Assembly (NCBI RefSeq): GCF_002078505.1
Contig: NZ_LUAV01000002.1
Coordinates: forward strand, 69,689 to 133,688
Length of the DNA stretch: 64,000 bases
Source: Ensifer aridi
GTDB lineage: Bacteria > Pseudomonadota > Alphaproteobacteria > Rhizobiales > Rhizobiaceae
Direction: 5' to 3'
A program made the translations under genes and the position numbers. The notes beneath the pieces were generated by a model. That model was not told where the DNA came from. It worked only from the letters and a program-made list of their open reading frames with translations, and made no database searches. Positions within the stretch are counted from its first letter, which is position 1. Every line of letters starts with the position of its first letter. Shown piece after piece: positions 37,598 to 47,155 of this stretch.

Positions 37598-38626
37598 ATG
37601 ACGATGCAGACTAATATGCGGCGAGAAATCGACGAGATCCCCGAGGCCGCCGCCAGGTTGCTGGACCGCTCGGGCGCCGCGCTTGCCGCCGCCGGTGCTG
37701 CGCTCAAGGCCAAGGATCCTGCCTTTCTGGTGACGATCGCCCGCGGCTCCTCCGATCACGCCGCCCTATTCCTGAAATATGCGATCGAGCTCACGTCCGG
37801 CCGTCCCGTCGCTTCGCTCGGGCCGTCCCTTGCCTCGATCTACGGTGCCGATATGAAACTCGGCGGTGGCGCGGCGATCGCGATCTCGCAGTCCGGCAAG
37901 AGCCCGGACATTGTCGCCATGGCCGAAGCGGCAACCCGTGCCGGCGCCGTCTCGATCGCGCTGACGAACACGGTTCCCTCGCCGATCGCGGAGGCCTGCA
38001 CCCATCCGCTCGATATTCGCGCCGGTCCCGAAATTGCCGTGGCGGCGACCAAATCCTATGTTAACTCCATAGTCGCGGGCCTTGCCGTCCTCGGCGAATG
38101 GACCGGAGAAGCCGGCCTGAAGCGCGCGGTCGCGGAGCTGCCGAACCATTTCGCCAAGGCTGTGAAGCTCGACTGGCAGGATTTCGCCGCCGATCTCGGC
38201 GAAGCGGAATCGCTCTACGTGCTGGGCCGTGGCCCGGCGCTCGCGATCGCCAGTGAGGCGGCGCTGAAGTTCAAGGAGACGTCGGGCATGCATGCCGAGG
38301 CCTATTCCGCGGCGGAAGTGCTGCACGGACCGGTGGCGCTCGTCGGCCCCCGCTTCCCGGTGCTGGTCCTTGCCGCCCGCGATGCCGCCGAGGCGTCGGT
38401 CGCCGACATCGCCGACGGCATGAGCGCCAAGGGCGCCGTCGTGCATGTTACCTCGGCGGCGGCGAAAACGGCAAAGCGCCTGCCCTTCGTCGAGACGGGA
38501 CACCCGCTCACCGATGCGCTGACGCTGATCCTGCCTTTCTATGGCTTCGTCGAAGCCTGGTCGCGTTCGCGCGGGCTCGACCCCGATGCGCCGGCGAGCC
38601 TCAAAAAGGTTACGGAGACACGATGA
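37598..38626 (+). CDS. SIS-domain glucosamine-6-phosphate deaminase (NagB-II type)
   Basis: The product is 342 residues with two SIS domains: ARGSSDHAALFLKYAIE and AISQSGKSPDIVAMAE in the first, and LGRGPALAIASEAALKFKETSGMHAEAYSAAEVLHGP in the second. It matches the isomerase half of GlmS without the glutaminase domain, the layout of NagB-II/AgaS-like deaminases. It would convert GlcN-6-P to fructose-6-P and ammonia. An AAGGA site precedes the ATG; its end overlaps nagA by 4 bp. Confidence 0.9.
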   Translation: MTMQTNMRREIDEIPEAAARLLDRSGAALAAAGAALKAKDPAFLVTIARGSSDHAALFLKYAIELTSGRPVASLGPSLASIYGADMKLGGGAAIAISQSGKSPDIVAMAEAATRAGAVSIALTNTVPSPIAEACTHPLDIRAGPEIAVAATKSYVNSIVAGLAVLGEWTGEAGLKRAVAELPNHFAKAVKLDWQDFAADLGEAESLYVLGRGPALAIASEAALKFKETSGMHAEAYSAAEVLHGPVALVGPRFPVLVLAARDAAEASVADIADGMSAKGAVVHVTSAAAKTAKRLPFVETGHPLTDALTLILPFYGFVEAWSRSRGLDPDAPASLKKVTETR

Positions 38627-39783
38627 CTGCGAAAAAGACGATCACCGGAGCGCGGATTTTCGACGGTATCGACTGGCATGACGGTGCCGCCCTCGTCATC
38701 GAGGCTGGGCATGTCAAGGCGATCGTTCCAGCCAGTAGTGCCGCGGCCGGCGGGGAGAGCATCGATGCCCGTGGCCTGTTGCTGGTGCCCGGTTTCATCG
38801 ATCTGCAGGTCAATGGCGGCGGCGGCGCGCTTATGAATGAGCAGCCGACGCTCGACGGCATCCGGCAGATCTGCGCGGCGCATGCGAAGTTCGGCACCAC
38901 CGCGCTGCTCCCGACGCTGATCACCGACACGCGCAAGGTCAGGACCGCGGCCATCGAGGCGGGTCTCGAGGCGAGGGCCGCGGCGGTGCCCGGTTTCCTG
39001 GGCCTGCATCTAGAAGGTCCGCATCTCTCCGTCGCGCGCAAGGGAGCTCACGATCCGTCGCTGATCCGGCCGATGGAGGATGACGATCTCGCTGAGATGC
39101 TCGCCTGCGCCAAGGCGCTCGGCTGCCTGATGGTTACGGTCGCCCCGGAAAATGCGACGAGGGAGCAGGTGAAAGCGCTCACCGATGCCGGTGTCGTCGT
39201 CAGCCTCGGCCATACGGATGCCGGGTTCGATACGGCCTGCGCCTACGCCAAGGCAGGCGCCCGAACCGTCACGCATCTCTTCAACGCGATGAGCGGACTC
39301 GGCCATCGGGAACCGGGCTTGGTCGGCGCGGCGCTCGCGACCGGAGCCTTGCATGCCGGCCTGATCGCCGACGGGTTCCATGTCGCTCCGGCTGCCATGG
39401 CCATTGCACTGCGCGGGAAGAAGGGGCCGGGGCAGATATTCCTCGTCACCGATGCGATGTCGCCGATCGGCACCGATCAGACCAGCTTCTCCCTGAACGG
39501 CCGCGAAATCCTTCGCCAGGGCGGGCGGCTGACGCTTGCTGACGGCACGCTCGCCGGAGCGGACATCGACATGCTCTCCTCCGTCCGCTTCGTACATGAG
39601 AAGCTCGGCTTGCCGATCGAGGAGGCGATCCGCATGGCATCCGCCTATCCGGCCGACGCCATGGGCATAGCCTCGCACAAGGGCCGGCTCCTGCCCGGGA
39701 CCGACGCCGATTTCGTGCTGCTCACACCCGAGCTCGGCATGAAGTCGACCTGGATCGGCGGAGACGTCGTGTTCTCCGCCTAA
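38623..39783 (+). CDS. nagA: N-acetylglucosamine-6-phosphate deacetylase
   Basis: The product is 386 residues of the amidohydrolase fold. It releases acetate from GlcNAc-6-P. Metal and substrate residues are seen in HLEGPHLS, SLGHTDA, THLFNAMSG and the catalytic Asp in FLVTDAMSPIG. The ATG overlaps the deaminase stop. The gene ends tail to tail with cutC, the two stop codons overlapping by 4 bp, so no terminator can lie between the operons. Confidence 0.96.
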   Translation: MTAKKTITGARIFDGIDWHDGAALVIEAGHVKAIVPASSAAAGGESIDARGLLLVPGFIDLQVNGGGGALMNEQPTLDGIRQICAAHAKFGTTALLPTLITDTRKVRTAAIEAGLEARAAAVPGFLGLHLEGPHLSVARKGAHDPSLIRPMEDDDLAEMLACAKALGCLMVTVAPENATREQVKALTDAGVVVSLGHTDAGFDTACAYAKAGARTVTHLFNAMSGLGHREPGLVGAALATGALHAGLIADGFHVAPAAMAIALRGKKGPGQIFLVTDAMSPIGTDQTSFSLNGREILRQGGRLTLADGTLAGADIDMLSSVRFVHEKLGLPIEEAIRMASAYPADAMGIASHKGRLLPGTDADFVLLTPELGMKSTWIGGDVVFSA

Positions 39784-40517
39784 GGCTTCGTCGTCAACGC
39801 GTCGAGGCGCGTCCGCATCGTCCGGATCGTCGCCGCACTCGTGACGCGCCGCTCCGCTGCGGTGAAGCCCATCTCAGTAAGGCGCCGGTTTCTAGCCGGC
39901 TCACCAACGGAGCAGGACGAATGCACCTCCGTGACCGCGAGCCTCGGTAGCAGCGCGTCGATGCTGCTGAGGCTGACGCCCGAGCCTGGCATGATGGAAA
40001 CACGCCCCGCCGCCAATTCGACGAGCCGCGCCAGCGTGTCGACCGCTTCCGGCGCGGTTCTCGCGCCACCCGAGGTCAGGATGCGTTCGAAGCCAAGCTC
40101 GACCGCGATCTCGATCGCCTCGGCGAAGTCCGGCACCAGATCGAAGGCTCGATGCAGCGTGAGCCCCATACCCGCGGCGTGACCCGCGAGTTTCGTCAGC
40201 ATCCGCGCATCGAGCCGGCCATCGGAGAGCGAGGCTCCGAGCACCACGCCGGCGAGTCCGGCATTGCGCGCCGCATCGATGTCGCGGCGCATCACGTCGA
40301 GATCGGCCGCACCATAAACGAAATCGCCGGGGCGAGGGCGGATCATCGCATAGACCGGCACCGGCGGCGGGCCGGCGAGCGCCATCAGCCCGGGGCTCGG
40401 AGTGAGGCCTCCGACGGCAAGCGCCGAACAGAGTTCGATCCGGTCGGCGCCGCCTTCCATCGCCGCCGCCAATCCTTGCGCGTCGTCGACGCAGACCTCG
40501 AGCAGGATGCCGCTCAC
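39780..40517 (-). CDS. cutC: CutC-family protein
   Basis: The product is 245 residues of a TIM-barrel protein. The start LLEVCVDDAQGLAAAMEGGADRIELC and the LHRAFD and ILTSGGA segments match CutC. The family was linked to copper tolerance, but the enzyme activity remains uncertain. The GTG start at 40517 overlaps the ROK kinase stop (GTGA). Its location in an amino-sugar operon, as third gene after an amidase and a ROK kinase, hints at a role in sugar metabolism instead (inference). Confidence 0.9.
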   Translation of the reverse strand: MSGILLEVCVDDAQGLAAAMEGGADRIELCSALAVGGLTPSPGLMALAGPPPVPVYAMIRPRPGDFVYGAADLDVMRRDIDAARNAGLAGVVLGASLSDGRLDARMLTKLAGHAAGMGLTLHRAFDLVPDFAEAIEIAVELGFERILTSGGARTAPEAVDTLARLVELAAGRVSIMPGSGVSLSSIDALLPRLAVTEVHSSCSVGEPARNRRLTEMGFTAAERRVTSAATIRTMRTRLDALTTKP

Positions 40518-41425
40518 GATGCCTTCCCTCCGAAGCCGAGCAGGGCGGCCCCGATCAGGCCCGGTTCCACCCGGCACTCGCCGCTGACCACCAGCGGCCT
40601 GTCGAAACGGCGGAGGATTCGGGCCCGCACTGTCCGATCGATTTCGGCGATGAGTGCCTCGGAATTCGAGAGGCCGCCTCCGACCGGCACGATCGTCGCG
40701 CCGGTTATGTTGATCACCAAGGCCAGCGGCGAGCTTAAGAGGTCGACAAAGACGTCGATCGACCGCGCCGCCGCCGCGTCCCCGTCCTGCCAGGCGGCAA
40801 TGATTTCCTGGCTCGAGAGCGTCTTGCCATGGATCGTCTCATGCAGCCTTTCAAGCCCGCGCGCGCCGCCGACGGTGTCGACGCAGCGGCTTTGCCCGCA
40901 GCCGCAGGGATAAGCCGGTATGGCGATCGGCGGATGTCCGCCCTCCGATGCGACGGCGGGCCCATGTCCCCATTCGCCGGCAAAGCCGCCATCGGCGTTT
41001 ATCAGCCTGCCGTCGACCACCAGGCCGCCGCCGACGCCGGTGCCAAGGATCGCGCCGAAGACGATGCGGTGGCCGCGTCCGGCGCCGATGCCGGCTTCGG
41101 CAAGCGCGAAACAATCGGCATCATTGGCGATCTTGACCGGCAGGTGCAGCGCCGCCTCGAGCTCGGCCGCCAGTTCACGTCCGTCGATGCAGGGGATATT
41201 GGCGCATTTGATCCGCCGCGTTTCGGGGTCGATGACGCCGGTGATCGAGATTGCGATTCCGTCGGGCAGTCCGCCCGCTTCGTCGAGCACCGCTTCCATT
41301 GCCTCTACGAAGCGGCGAAAATCGGTGAGCGGCGTCGTGCGGCGGGGAAGCGGGAAGATCCCCTCCGGAGAATGGGTGATCGCGCCCTTTATCGCCGAGC
41401 CGCCGATGTCGAAGCAGACGATCAT
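40514..41425 (-). CDS. ROK-family sugar kinase (probable N-acetylglucosamine kinase)
   Basis: The product is 303 residues. The phosphate loop is CFDIGGSAIKGA, GTGVGGGLVVDG holds the sugar-binding Gly-rich stretch, and the ROK zinc motif is GCGQSRCVD preceded by a cysteine. The likely reaction is phosphorylation of GlcNAc or ManNAc with ATP. With the BadF kinase at 35928 the locus has two different amino-sugar kinases. Start and stop codons overlap both neighbours by 4 bp, so the operon is tightly coupled. Confidence 0.9.
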   Translation of the reverse strand: MIVCFDIGGSAIKGAITHSPEGIFPLPRRTTPLTDFRRFVEAMEAVLDEAGGLPDGIAISITGVIDPETRRIKCANIPCIDGRELAAELEAALHLPVKIANDADCFALAEAGIGAGRGHRIVFGAILGTGVGGGLVVDGRLINADGGFAGEWGHGPAVASEGGHPPIAIPAYPCGCGQSRCVDTVGGARGLERLHETIHGKTLSSQEIIAAWQDGDAAAARSIDVFVDLLSSPLALVINITGATIVPVGGGLSNSEALIAEIDRTVRARILRRFDRPLVVSGECRVEPGLIGAALLGFGGKAS

Positions 41426-42783
41426 ACCTCACCCCGGATGATCGCTTCAGCGGCAAGTGCTGCGGAAAGTAGCCGGTCGTCCTGGTGGTGCGGCGCTGAA
41501 AGCAGGAAGCCGACCGGCATTCCGGCGGCGCCCGTACCGCAGGGGATGGAAACGCCGCAGAAATCCAGGAAATTGCCGATCGAGGTGTTGCGCAGCGTCC
41601 TGGCGTTCACCTTGAAGAAGAGATCGTCATCGGCAAGCAGAGGATCGACGGGCGGCGCGACATGCGGCACCGTCGGATGCGCGATTAGCTCGCCCGCCTT
41701 GAGGCTTTCGAGAGTCTCATGGATCAGCCGGTCGCGGGCGGCGAGAAGCGCGATATAGTCGCTGACGGTGATCTTTTCGCCGAGGCGCGTGCGAGCGACG
41801 ACACGGCGGTCCATGCGCGCCGCCTCAGCGCCGGCGAGGCGGTCCCGATGAAGCGCATAGGCTTCCGCGTTCACCAGTGCGCCGTGGCGCGCCATGAGCT
41901 CGAAGATTTTGGAAAAGCTCGGGAAAGCCTGGCGCCTGATCTTCGCCCCCGCCGCCTCGAGCCGCTTGATCGCTTGCTCGAAGGCCGTAACGACTTCCGG
42001 CTCCGCCTCGTCGAAGACGATGGTTTCCGGAACGACCATGGAGAGGTCGGCAAGGTCGGCGCGGCGGATCACCGGTGCGGTCAGTCCATGCAGGGCCGCA
42101 TCCGCCCAGACGGCGTCCTGCACCGTATGGCAAAGGGGGCCAAGCGAATCGAGGCTGCCGGCGAGCGGGAAAACGCCCCTCATCGCATAGCGCCCACGCG
42201 TTGCCTTATAGCCGACGATGCCGGTCATCGCAGCCGGGATGCGGACCGATCCGCCCGTGTCAGTGCCGATCGCCAGCGGTACAAGACCTGCGGCGACCGC
42301 TGCAGCCGAGCCCGAGGAGGAGCCGCCGGGAATGCGATGGACGTCGGCGGAGGCCGGATTGCGGGGCGTGCCGTAATGCGGATTGATGCCGAGGCCGGAG
42401 AAGGCGAATTCGCTCATATTGGTGCGCCCGACGCTAACCATGCCGGCACCGCTGAGCGCCGCAACGACCGCTGCGTCGGCGGCGGCCGGCGGACTGTCCT
42501 TGAGGATCATAGAACCTGCGGTCGTGACGCTGCCGGCAAGATCGAAGAGATCCTTCCAAGCCACGGGCAGGCCGTCGAGAAGGCCCAGCGAGCGGCCGGC
42601 CTTGATGCGCGCGGAAGCGGCCTCTGCTTCCCGTGTCGCCCGTTCGCGCATGAGCCCGACGAAGATCGCCTGATCCGAATGGCTTTCGATGCGTGTCAGC
42701 GTATCCTCGGCGAGTGCGACCGGATCCGATTGCCCCGATTGTACGAGGGCGGCAAGGCTCGCAAGCGTCTTGTGGTGGGTCAT
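41422..42783 (-). CDS. Amidase (amidase-signature family)
   Basis: The product is 453 residues. The Ser-Ser-Lys triad is visible: Lys77 in VAWKDLFD, the cis-serine in GGSSSGSA (155-157) and nucleophile Ser179 in GTDTGGSVR. It hydrolyses a carboxamide to acid and ammonia in the cytoplasm; the substrate is unknown. It is the first gene of the operon amidase-ROK-cutC, whose neighbours suggest an amino-sugar or peptidoglycan-derived amide (inference). Confidence 0.9.
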   Translation of the reverse strand: MTHHKTLASLAALVQSGQSDPVALAEDTLTRIESHSDQAIFVGLMRERATREAEAASARIKAGRSLGLLDGLPVAWKDLFDLAGSVTTAGSMILKDSPPAAADAAVVAALSGAGMVSVGRTNMSEFAFSGLGINPHYGTPRNPASADVHRIPGGSSSGSAAAVAAGLVPLAIGTDTGGSVRIPAAMTGIVGYKATRGRYAMRGVFPLAGSLDSLGPLCHTVQDAVWADAALHGLTAPVIRRADLADLSMVVPETIVFDEAEPEVVTAFEQAIKRLEAAGAKIRRQAFPSFSKIFELMARHGALVNAEAYALHRDRLAGAEAARMDRRVVARTRLGEKITVSDYIALLAARDRLIHETLESLKAGELIAHPTVPHVAPPVDPLLADDDLFFKVNARTLRNTSIGNFLDFCGVSIPCGTGAAGMPVGFLLSAPHHQDDRLLSAALAAEAIIRGEV

Positions 42784-43126
42784 GGCTTTCCCCTGGGCTG
42801 TCTACGGTCCGCAGCGCTGGACCTGACTTGTTCCGTTTAGCATATCGCCGTGCATGGTGTTTGCCAGCGCCGACCTGTTGATTCTACAACGTCGTGCGTC
42901 CTTCCTTGATCGGCTACGCTAGGCGGAGATATCCGTTAATGCGTGTCGCCCAAACAGTGCAGCGGTTTTGGGACAACGACATGCACGAAAACGACCTGAG
43001 CGCGTCCCATGAAGTCGATTGAACGCGACGCGCTTTAGGTGCACTGCGAGAGCGCTCGATGCAAGTGTCTTGCCGACGCCGGTGCGGCTGCCTACATCGA
43101 TTCCACTTGTCCTATGGAGATAGATC
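42784..43126. other. Intergenic gap with a degenerate repeat-like stretch
   Basis: These 343 bp separate the divergent amidase and CysZ-like genes. The stretch 42951-43041 (GGTTTTGGGACAACGACATGCACG ... GAACGCGACGCGCTTTAGG) resembles another rhizobial intergenic repeat. I recognise no gene or promoter. The short frames present are low-complexity and have no family features. Confidence 0.35.
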
Positions 43127-43864
43127 ATGATTCTCGATGCGGCGCGGCTTGCCTTCGCCAATCTCTTCGCGGCGGAGACCCGCACGGTCTTCTGGAAGGT
43201 CATCGGGCTCACATCGCTGGCGCTCGTCGCACTCTGGTTTCTGATCCGCGAGCTCTTCGTCTGGCTGGCGCTGCCGTGGATAGACGCGCTGATGCCCGGC
43301 ACGCCGGATTGGGCCGGATGGCTGACCTTCGTTGTCGGTATCTTCGCAAGCCTCGGCCTTGCACTCGCTCTGGCGCTGCTGCTCGCCCCGGTAACGGCGC
43401 TGATCGCCGGCTTCTTCCTCGACGACGTTGCCGAGGTGGTGGAGAAGCGCGACTATCCCGGTGAGCCACCCGGAACGCCGCTGCCGCTCGCTGAGGCGAT
43501 GGTAACCTCGGTAAAATTCCTGGGCGTCGTCATTCTCGGCAACATCGTCGCGCTCATGCTGCTGCTTGTGCCGGGGGTCAATCTCGTCGCCTTCTTCCTC
43601 GTCAACGGCTATTTGCTCGGGCGCGAATTCTTCGAGTTCGCCGCCATGCGCCATCGCCCGCCGGCTGAGGCCCGGCTCTTCCGCGTCAAACATCGTGCGA
43701 CGGTATTTCTCGCCGGCCTCATCCTGACGGCCTTCCTCGCCATACCTCTGCTCAACCTGCTGACGCCGCTTTTCGCCGCCGGCATGATGGTGCATCTGCA
43801 CAAGATGCTTTCCGCGCGCGATCCGGGTTTTGCCAGCGTCGCCCCGCTCACGCTTCGGAGTTAA
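43127..43864 (+). CDS. EI24/CysZ-like integral membrane protein
   Basis: The product is 245 residues with four to five hydrophobic stretches and the EI24-domain signature NGYLLGREFFEFAAMRH. CysZ of this family carries sulfate into the cell for cysteine synthesis; whether this rhizobial member does the same is not known. An AGGAG-poor but ATG-led start at 43127 begins MILDAARLAFANLF, the conserved N-terminus. It is followed 68 bp later by slyX on the same strand, perhaps in one transcript. Confidence 0.85.
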   Translation: MILDAARLAFANLFAAETRTVFWKVIGLTSLALVALWFLIRELFVWLALPWIDALMPGTPDWAGWLTFVVGIFASLGLALALALLLAPVTALIAGFFLDDVAEVVEKRDYPGEPPGTPLPLAEAMVTSVKFLGVVILGNIVALMLLLVPGVNLVAFFLVNGYLLGREFFEFAAMRHRPPAEARLFRVKHRATVFLAGLILTAFLAIPLLNLLTPLFAAGMMVHLHKMLSARDPGFASVAPLTLRS

Positions 43865-43932
43865 TGAACGCTTGACACCCGATCGGGCATGGACATCCTG
43901 CGCGCAAGTTTGAACCTGGTGGATGGAGAAGC

Positions 43933-44145
43933 ATGATGAGCGAGGCAGAGGACCGGATTACCCGTCTGGAGGAGACGGTGGCCCATCAGGCTAAGACCAT
44001 CGAAGAGCTTTCGGATCAGCTCGCCGAACAGTGGAAGGTGGTCGAGCAGACGCGTGCAAAGCTCGATCGGCTGACGGAGCGCTTCTTGAGCCTCGAAGAG
44101 CAGGCGCGCGACGCGATCCCTGTGACGCGGCCGCCGTATTACTGA
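43933..44145 (+). CDS. slyX: SlyX family protein
   Basis: The product is 70 residues. Nearly the whole protein is one coiled coil (EDRITRLEETVAHQAKTIEELSDQLAEQW by heptads), ending in the family's PPYY tail. Its function is unknown; in E. coli slyX lies next to slyD. A second ATG follows the first at once, and either may be used. A terminator for the facing gene lies 9 bp downstream. Confidence 0.88.
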   Translation: MMSEAEDRITRLEETVAHQAKTIEELSDQLAEQWKVVEQTRAKLDRLTERFLSLEEQARDAIPVTRPPYY

Positions 44146-44153
44146 AATTCCCA

Positions 44154-44186
44154 ACAAAAAACCGCCGGTTCGGGTGAACCGGCGGT
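44154..44186 (-). terminator. Rho-independent terminator of the BMP-family gene
   Basis: On the minus strand ACCGCCGGTT-CACCCG-AACCGGCGGT is followed by a T-run (stem 44161-44170 with 44177-44186). It starts 22 bp after the stop of the binding-protein gene and lies directly before the slyX stop, so it may serve both directions. Confidence 0.85.
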
Positions 44187-44207
44187 CTGGCACCCCTCGA
44201 AAGAGGA

Positions 44208-45200
44208 TCAGTACGGGCAGGTCTCGTCCGTCATGTAGTCATGCACCTGGACCTTGCCGGCGATGATTTCCGCTTTCACCTTCTCGACCGCATCCAGCAT
44301 TTCCGGCGTGATCAGAGCCTTGTTGTGCTCGTCGAGCGCGTAGCCGACGCCGTCTTCCTTGAGGCCGAGATTGGAGACGCCGAATTCAAACTTGTCGTCC
44401 TTGGCCGCCTTGAAAGAGTCGTAGACCGCGACGTCGACGCGCTTCAGCATCGAGGTCAGCACCTTGCCCGGCTGCAGCATGTTCTGGTTGGAGTCGACGC
44501 CGATGCCGAGCTTTCCGGCATCCGCTGCCGCCTGCAGCACACCGACGCCGGTACCGCCGGCGGCGTGATAGACGACGTCGGCACCCTGGTCGATCTGCGA
44601 CTTCGCGATCTCGCCGCCCTTGACCGGATCGTTCCAGGCGTCCGGCGTCGTGCCCGTATAGGCCTCGAGCACCTTGACGTTCTCGCCGGTCGACTTGGCG
44701 CCGCCGACATAGCCGCAGGCGAACTTGTGGATCAACGGGATGTCCATGCCGCCGACGAAACCGACGGTCTTGGACTTGGAGGCGAGACCGGCAAGAACGC
44801 CGACGAGATAGGAGCCTTCCTGCTCTTTGAAGACGATCGATTTGACGTTCGGCTTTTCGACGACCATGTCGATGATCGCGAATTTCGTGTCCGGATATTC
44901 CGCCGCGATCTTCTCGAGCGACGCCGCCCAGTTGAAGCCGGCCATGACGATCGGGCTGTTGCCGTCGCTGGCGAAGCGGCGCAGCGCCTGTTCGCGCTGG
45001 GCGTCGTTGGCGATCTCGAATTCGCGATACTCGATGCCGGTTTCGGCCTTGAACTTTTCGGCGCCGTTATACGCGGCCTCGTTGAAGGATTTGTCGAATT
45101 TGCCGCCGAGATCGTAGATGATCGCCGGCTTGATGTCCGCGGCAAGTGCCGTCGCAGACATCATCGAGAAAGCAAAGAGACCGAGAATGGTTTTCTTCAT
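44208..45200 (-). CDS. BMP-family (Med-type) substrate-binding protein, probably nucleoside uptake
   Basis: The product is 330 residues. A signal peptide ([14 protein letters not shown]) is followed by the BMP fold: [22 protein letters not shown] at the start, [22 protein letters not shown], and [16 protein letters not shown]. Family members such as PnrA bind purine nucleosides in the periplasm. The usual partner genes (ATPase and two permeases) are not adjacent here; the gene stands alone with its own terminator. Confidence 0.92.
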   Translation of the reverse strand: MKKTILGLFAFSMMSATALAADIKPAIIYDLGGKFDKSFNEAAYNGAEKFKAETGIEYREFEIANDAQREQALRRFASDGNSPIVMAGFNWAASLEKIAAEYPDTKFAIIDMVVEKPNVKSIVFKEQEGSYLVGVLAGLASKSKTVGFVGGMDIPLIHKFACGYVGGAKSTGENVKVLEAYTGTTPDAWNDPVKGGEIAKSQIDQGADVVYHAAGGTGVGVLQAAADAGKLGIGVDSNQNMLQPGKVLTSMLKRVDVAVYDSFKAAKDDKFEFGVSNLGLKEDGVGYALDEHNKALITPEMLDAVEKVKAEIIAGKVQVHDYMTDETCPY

Positions 45201-45404
45201 CGTGCAGCCCTGTTGTCGCTATTGATCTTTTCGGGTCTTCCGCCGGCCCATATGGGGCTGATCGGCGGAACCCGCCCCTCTTTAAGGCTTGGGTGGGCGC
45301 ATCCTTGCACGGCTTCGGCAAAAAAACACCCAAAATTTTTCAGATGGTAAAAGCGCCGTCCGGCCGCGACGATTGCTTGAATCGGAAATCGGTTCGAGGA
45401 GTGA

Positions 45405-45468
45405 ATCATGCAGCGATTCAAAGTGCTACGGCGATCTGTGCGCGTCTGATCGGACGCGCGGCGCTGGA
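45405..45468 (+). repeat. Dispersed palindromic element, family 2, diverged copy
   Basis: ATCATGCAGCGATTCAAAGTGCTACGGCG, then GTGCGCGTCTGATCGGACGCGCGGCGCTGG, has the same order of parts as the copy at 15520-15600 with changed hairpin bases. The surrounding gap 45201-45543 holds no gene that I can support; the promoter of the BMP gene should lie at its left end. Confidence 0.6.
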
Positions 45469-45543
45469 GCGCAAGAGCCGGCAAAGCGGCCGCAAGTTGA
45501 GAAGAGACGGGCCGCGCCCCGGTTTCGATCCGCGGCGCGAAGG

Positions 45544-46197
45544 TCACGCGCCGATCGGGCAACTGACGCCGGTACCGCTGAGACCGCAATAGCCGTCCGG
45601 GTTCTTGGCGAGATATTGCTGATGGTAATCCTCGGCGAAATAGAACGGCCCGGCCATCGCGATTTCGGTGGTGATCGCGCGGTCATGATCGAAGGCTTTC
45701 AGCGCCCTCTGATAGGCGTTGCGTGCGGCGCTCGCCCCGGCGAGCTGCTCCTCATCATAGACATAGATCGCCGAGCGATAGGTCGTGCCGATGTCGTTGC
45801 CCTGGCGCATGCCTTGGGTCGGATCGTGCTCCTCGAAGAAGGTCTTGAGCAGGCGCTGGAGGGAGACTTTGGCCGGATCATAGACCACCAGCACCACCTC
45901 GGCGTGGCCCGTCAGCCCCGTCGTCGTCTCCTGGTAGGTCGGGTTCGGCGTGAGCCCGCCGGAATAGCCGACGGCGGTCACATAGACGCCGGGGATCTGC
46001 CAGAGCAGGCGTTCGGCGCCCCAGAAGCAGCCCATGCCGAACAGCACCTTCTTCATGCCCTCGGGATAGGGGCCTTTGAGCGGACGGCCAGAGACGAAAT
46101 GCGTCGTCGCCGTCGGGATCGCCTCCTCGCGCCCGCGCAGGGCGGTCGCGGCGTCGGGCAGGATGGTCTTCTTGTTGAACATGTCGATCAGAAACAT
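45544..46197 (-). CDS. msrA: Peptide-methionine (S)-S-oxide reductase
   Basis: The product is 217 residues from the ATG at 46197, which has an AAGGAG site; the frame to 46329 overlaps the next gene. It reduces methionine-S-sulfoxide in oxidised proteins. The catalytic Cys57 lies in GMGCFWGAE, and further motifs are GYSGG and GHAEVV. One or both C-terminal cysteines ([13 protein letters not shown]) are the resolving residues. Its N-terminal 45-residue extension is typical of this MsrA group. Confidence 0.96.
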   Translation of the reverse strand: MFLIDMFNKKTILPDAATALRGREEAIPTATTHFVSGRPLKGPYPEGMKKVLFGMGCFWGAERLLWQIPGVYVTAVGYSGGLTPNPTYQETTTGLTGHAEVVLVVYDPAKVSLQRLLKTFFEEHDPTQGMRQGNDIGTTYRSAIYVYDEEQLAGASAARNAYQRALKAFDHDRAITTEIAMAGPFYFAEDYHQQYLAKNPDGYCGLSGTGVSCPIGA

Positions 46198-46246
46198 CCG
46201 CGGCTCCTTCCTGCGCCGGAAGCGATGAAGTTCGGCGATTCGCCCG

Positions 46247-46564
46247 TCAGGCGGCAAAGCGCCCGGCGGCCGGCTTCTTCCTGTAGCCCGCCATCCACAG
46301 GAGGAGGGCGATGGTGAGGAATACGGCAAAGGCCGGCTGCAGGAAGAGCCAATGCAGCGCGGTCAGCCAGACGGCGGGCCCGGCATCGGTGCGCTGCAGC
46401 GATTGAATCCAGTTAAGCGCATCCGGGCCGAGTGCCGCGATCCCGTCGGAAAGCGAAGTCATGACGGGCTCGGAGGCAGCAACCGACTGGATCGAGTCGA
46501 CGGTGCCTGCAAGCACGGCGGCCGCGAGCGCGAGAAGGCTTGCAAACCTGATGAGTAGCCGCAT
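46247..46564 (-). CDS. Small membrane protein of unknown function
   Basis: The product is 105 residues from the ATG at 46564; the longer frame has no ribosome site. An N-terminal hydrophobic segment ([15 protein letters not shown]) could be a signal peptide or anchor. A second helix ([15 protein letters not shown]) lies near the C-terminus, ending in a basic tail. I do not recognise a family. It lies 50 bp upstream of msrA on the same strand and may share its transcript. Confidence 0.65.
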   Translation of the reverse strand: MRLLIRFASLLALAAAVLAGTVDSIQSVAASEPVMTSLSDGIAALGPDALNWIQSLQRTDAGPAVWLTALHWLFLQPAFAVFLTIALLLWMAGYRKKPAAGRFAA

Positions 46565-46750
46565 CCGTCCCTCTTCGCCTAGCCCTCGACAATTCCCGCT
46601 TGTGCGCTCGGTCCAAGACGAACGCGAGCGCAAAGCCGTTTTCACATCTTCCTCGTCTTGCTCAAGAGAGATAGGCGCGTCCGCGGCCGAGCGCAATGCC
46701 GACGGGTCCGGCGCGTTTCAAAGACATGTCAACAATCTGTCAGAAACCAG

Positions 46751-46779
46751 TTGATCCCGCGCGCATCATCGGTATATAT
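46751..46779 (+). promoter_or_regulatory. Predicted promoter of tRNA-Ser
   Basis: TTGATC (46751-46756), 16 bases, TATATA (46773-46778) forms a good sigma-70-type promoter, giving a leader of about 78 bases before the tRNA. No other gene start lies in the right place. The rest of the gap 46565-46863 shows nothing more. Confidence 0.55.
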
Positions 46780-46863
46780 CGCGCCCGTCCGCCGGTTTTG
46801 CCGGCGACGCGGAGGAGCTTCGCTTCTCCCATCCGGCCGGATCGACCACCGGCTGCAGAGGAT

Positions 46864-46953
46864 GGACAGGTGGCCGAGTGGTTGAAGGCGCACGCCTGGA
46901 ACGCGTGTATACGTGAAAGCGTATCGAGGGTTCGAATCCCTCTCTGTCCGCCA
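46864..46953 (+). tRNA. tRNA-Ser (anticodon GGA)
   Basis: The 90-base gene, CCA included, folds as a class II tRNA. The acceptor stem is GGACAGG/..CTGTCC, the anticodon loop CTGGAAC gives GGA, a long variable arm (TGTATACGTGAAAGCGTAT) is typical of serine, and the T-loop is GGTTCGAATCC. It reads UCC and UCU codons. It marks the edge between the core-like left part and the accessory-looking right part of the window. Confidence 0.96.
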
Positions 46954-47155
46954 TTAGCTTTTCCCAAGATTTCCGACTACAGCCGTCGCCGACGGCGGCG
47001 GCCTCAATCTGTTTGTCCGTTCCACAGCGGCGTTGGCGACGTAAGGGCCGGTACCTCCGCTTTAAGCGCCGGAAAATGTGCGAGGCTTTGGTGAGCGGCG
47101 CACACGGGCTATTCCAATTGGCGTATCTATGATTTCGGCCGCGGGGCCCGGCCTG

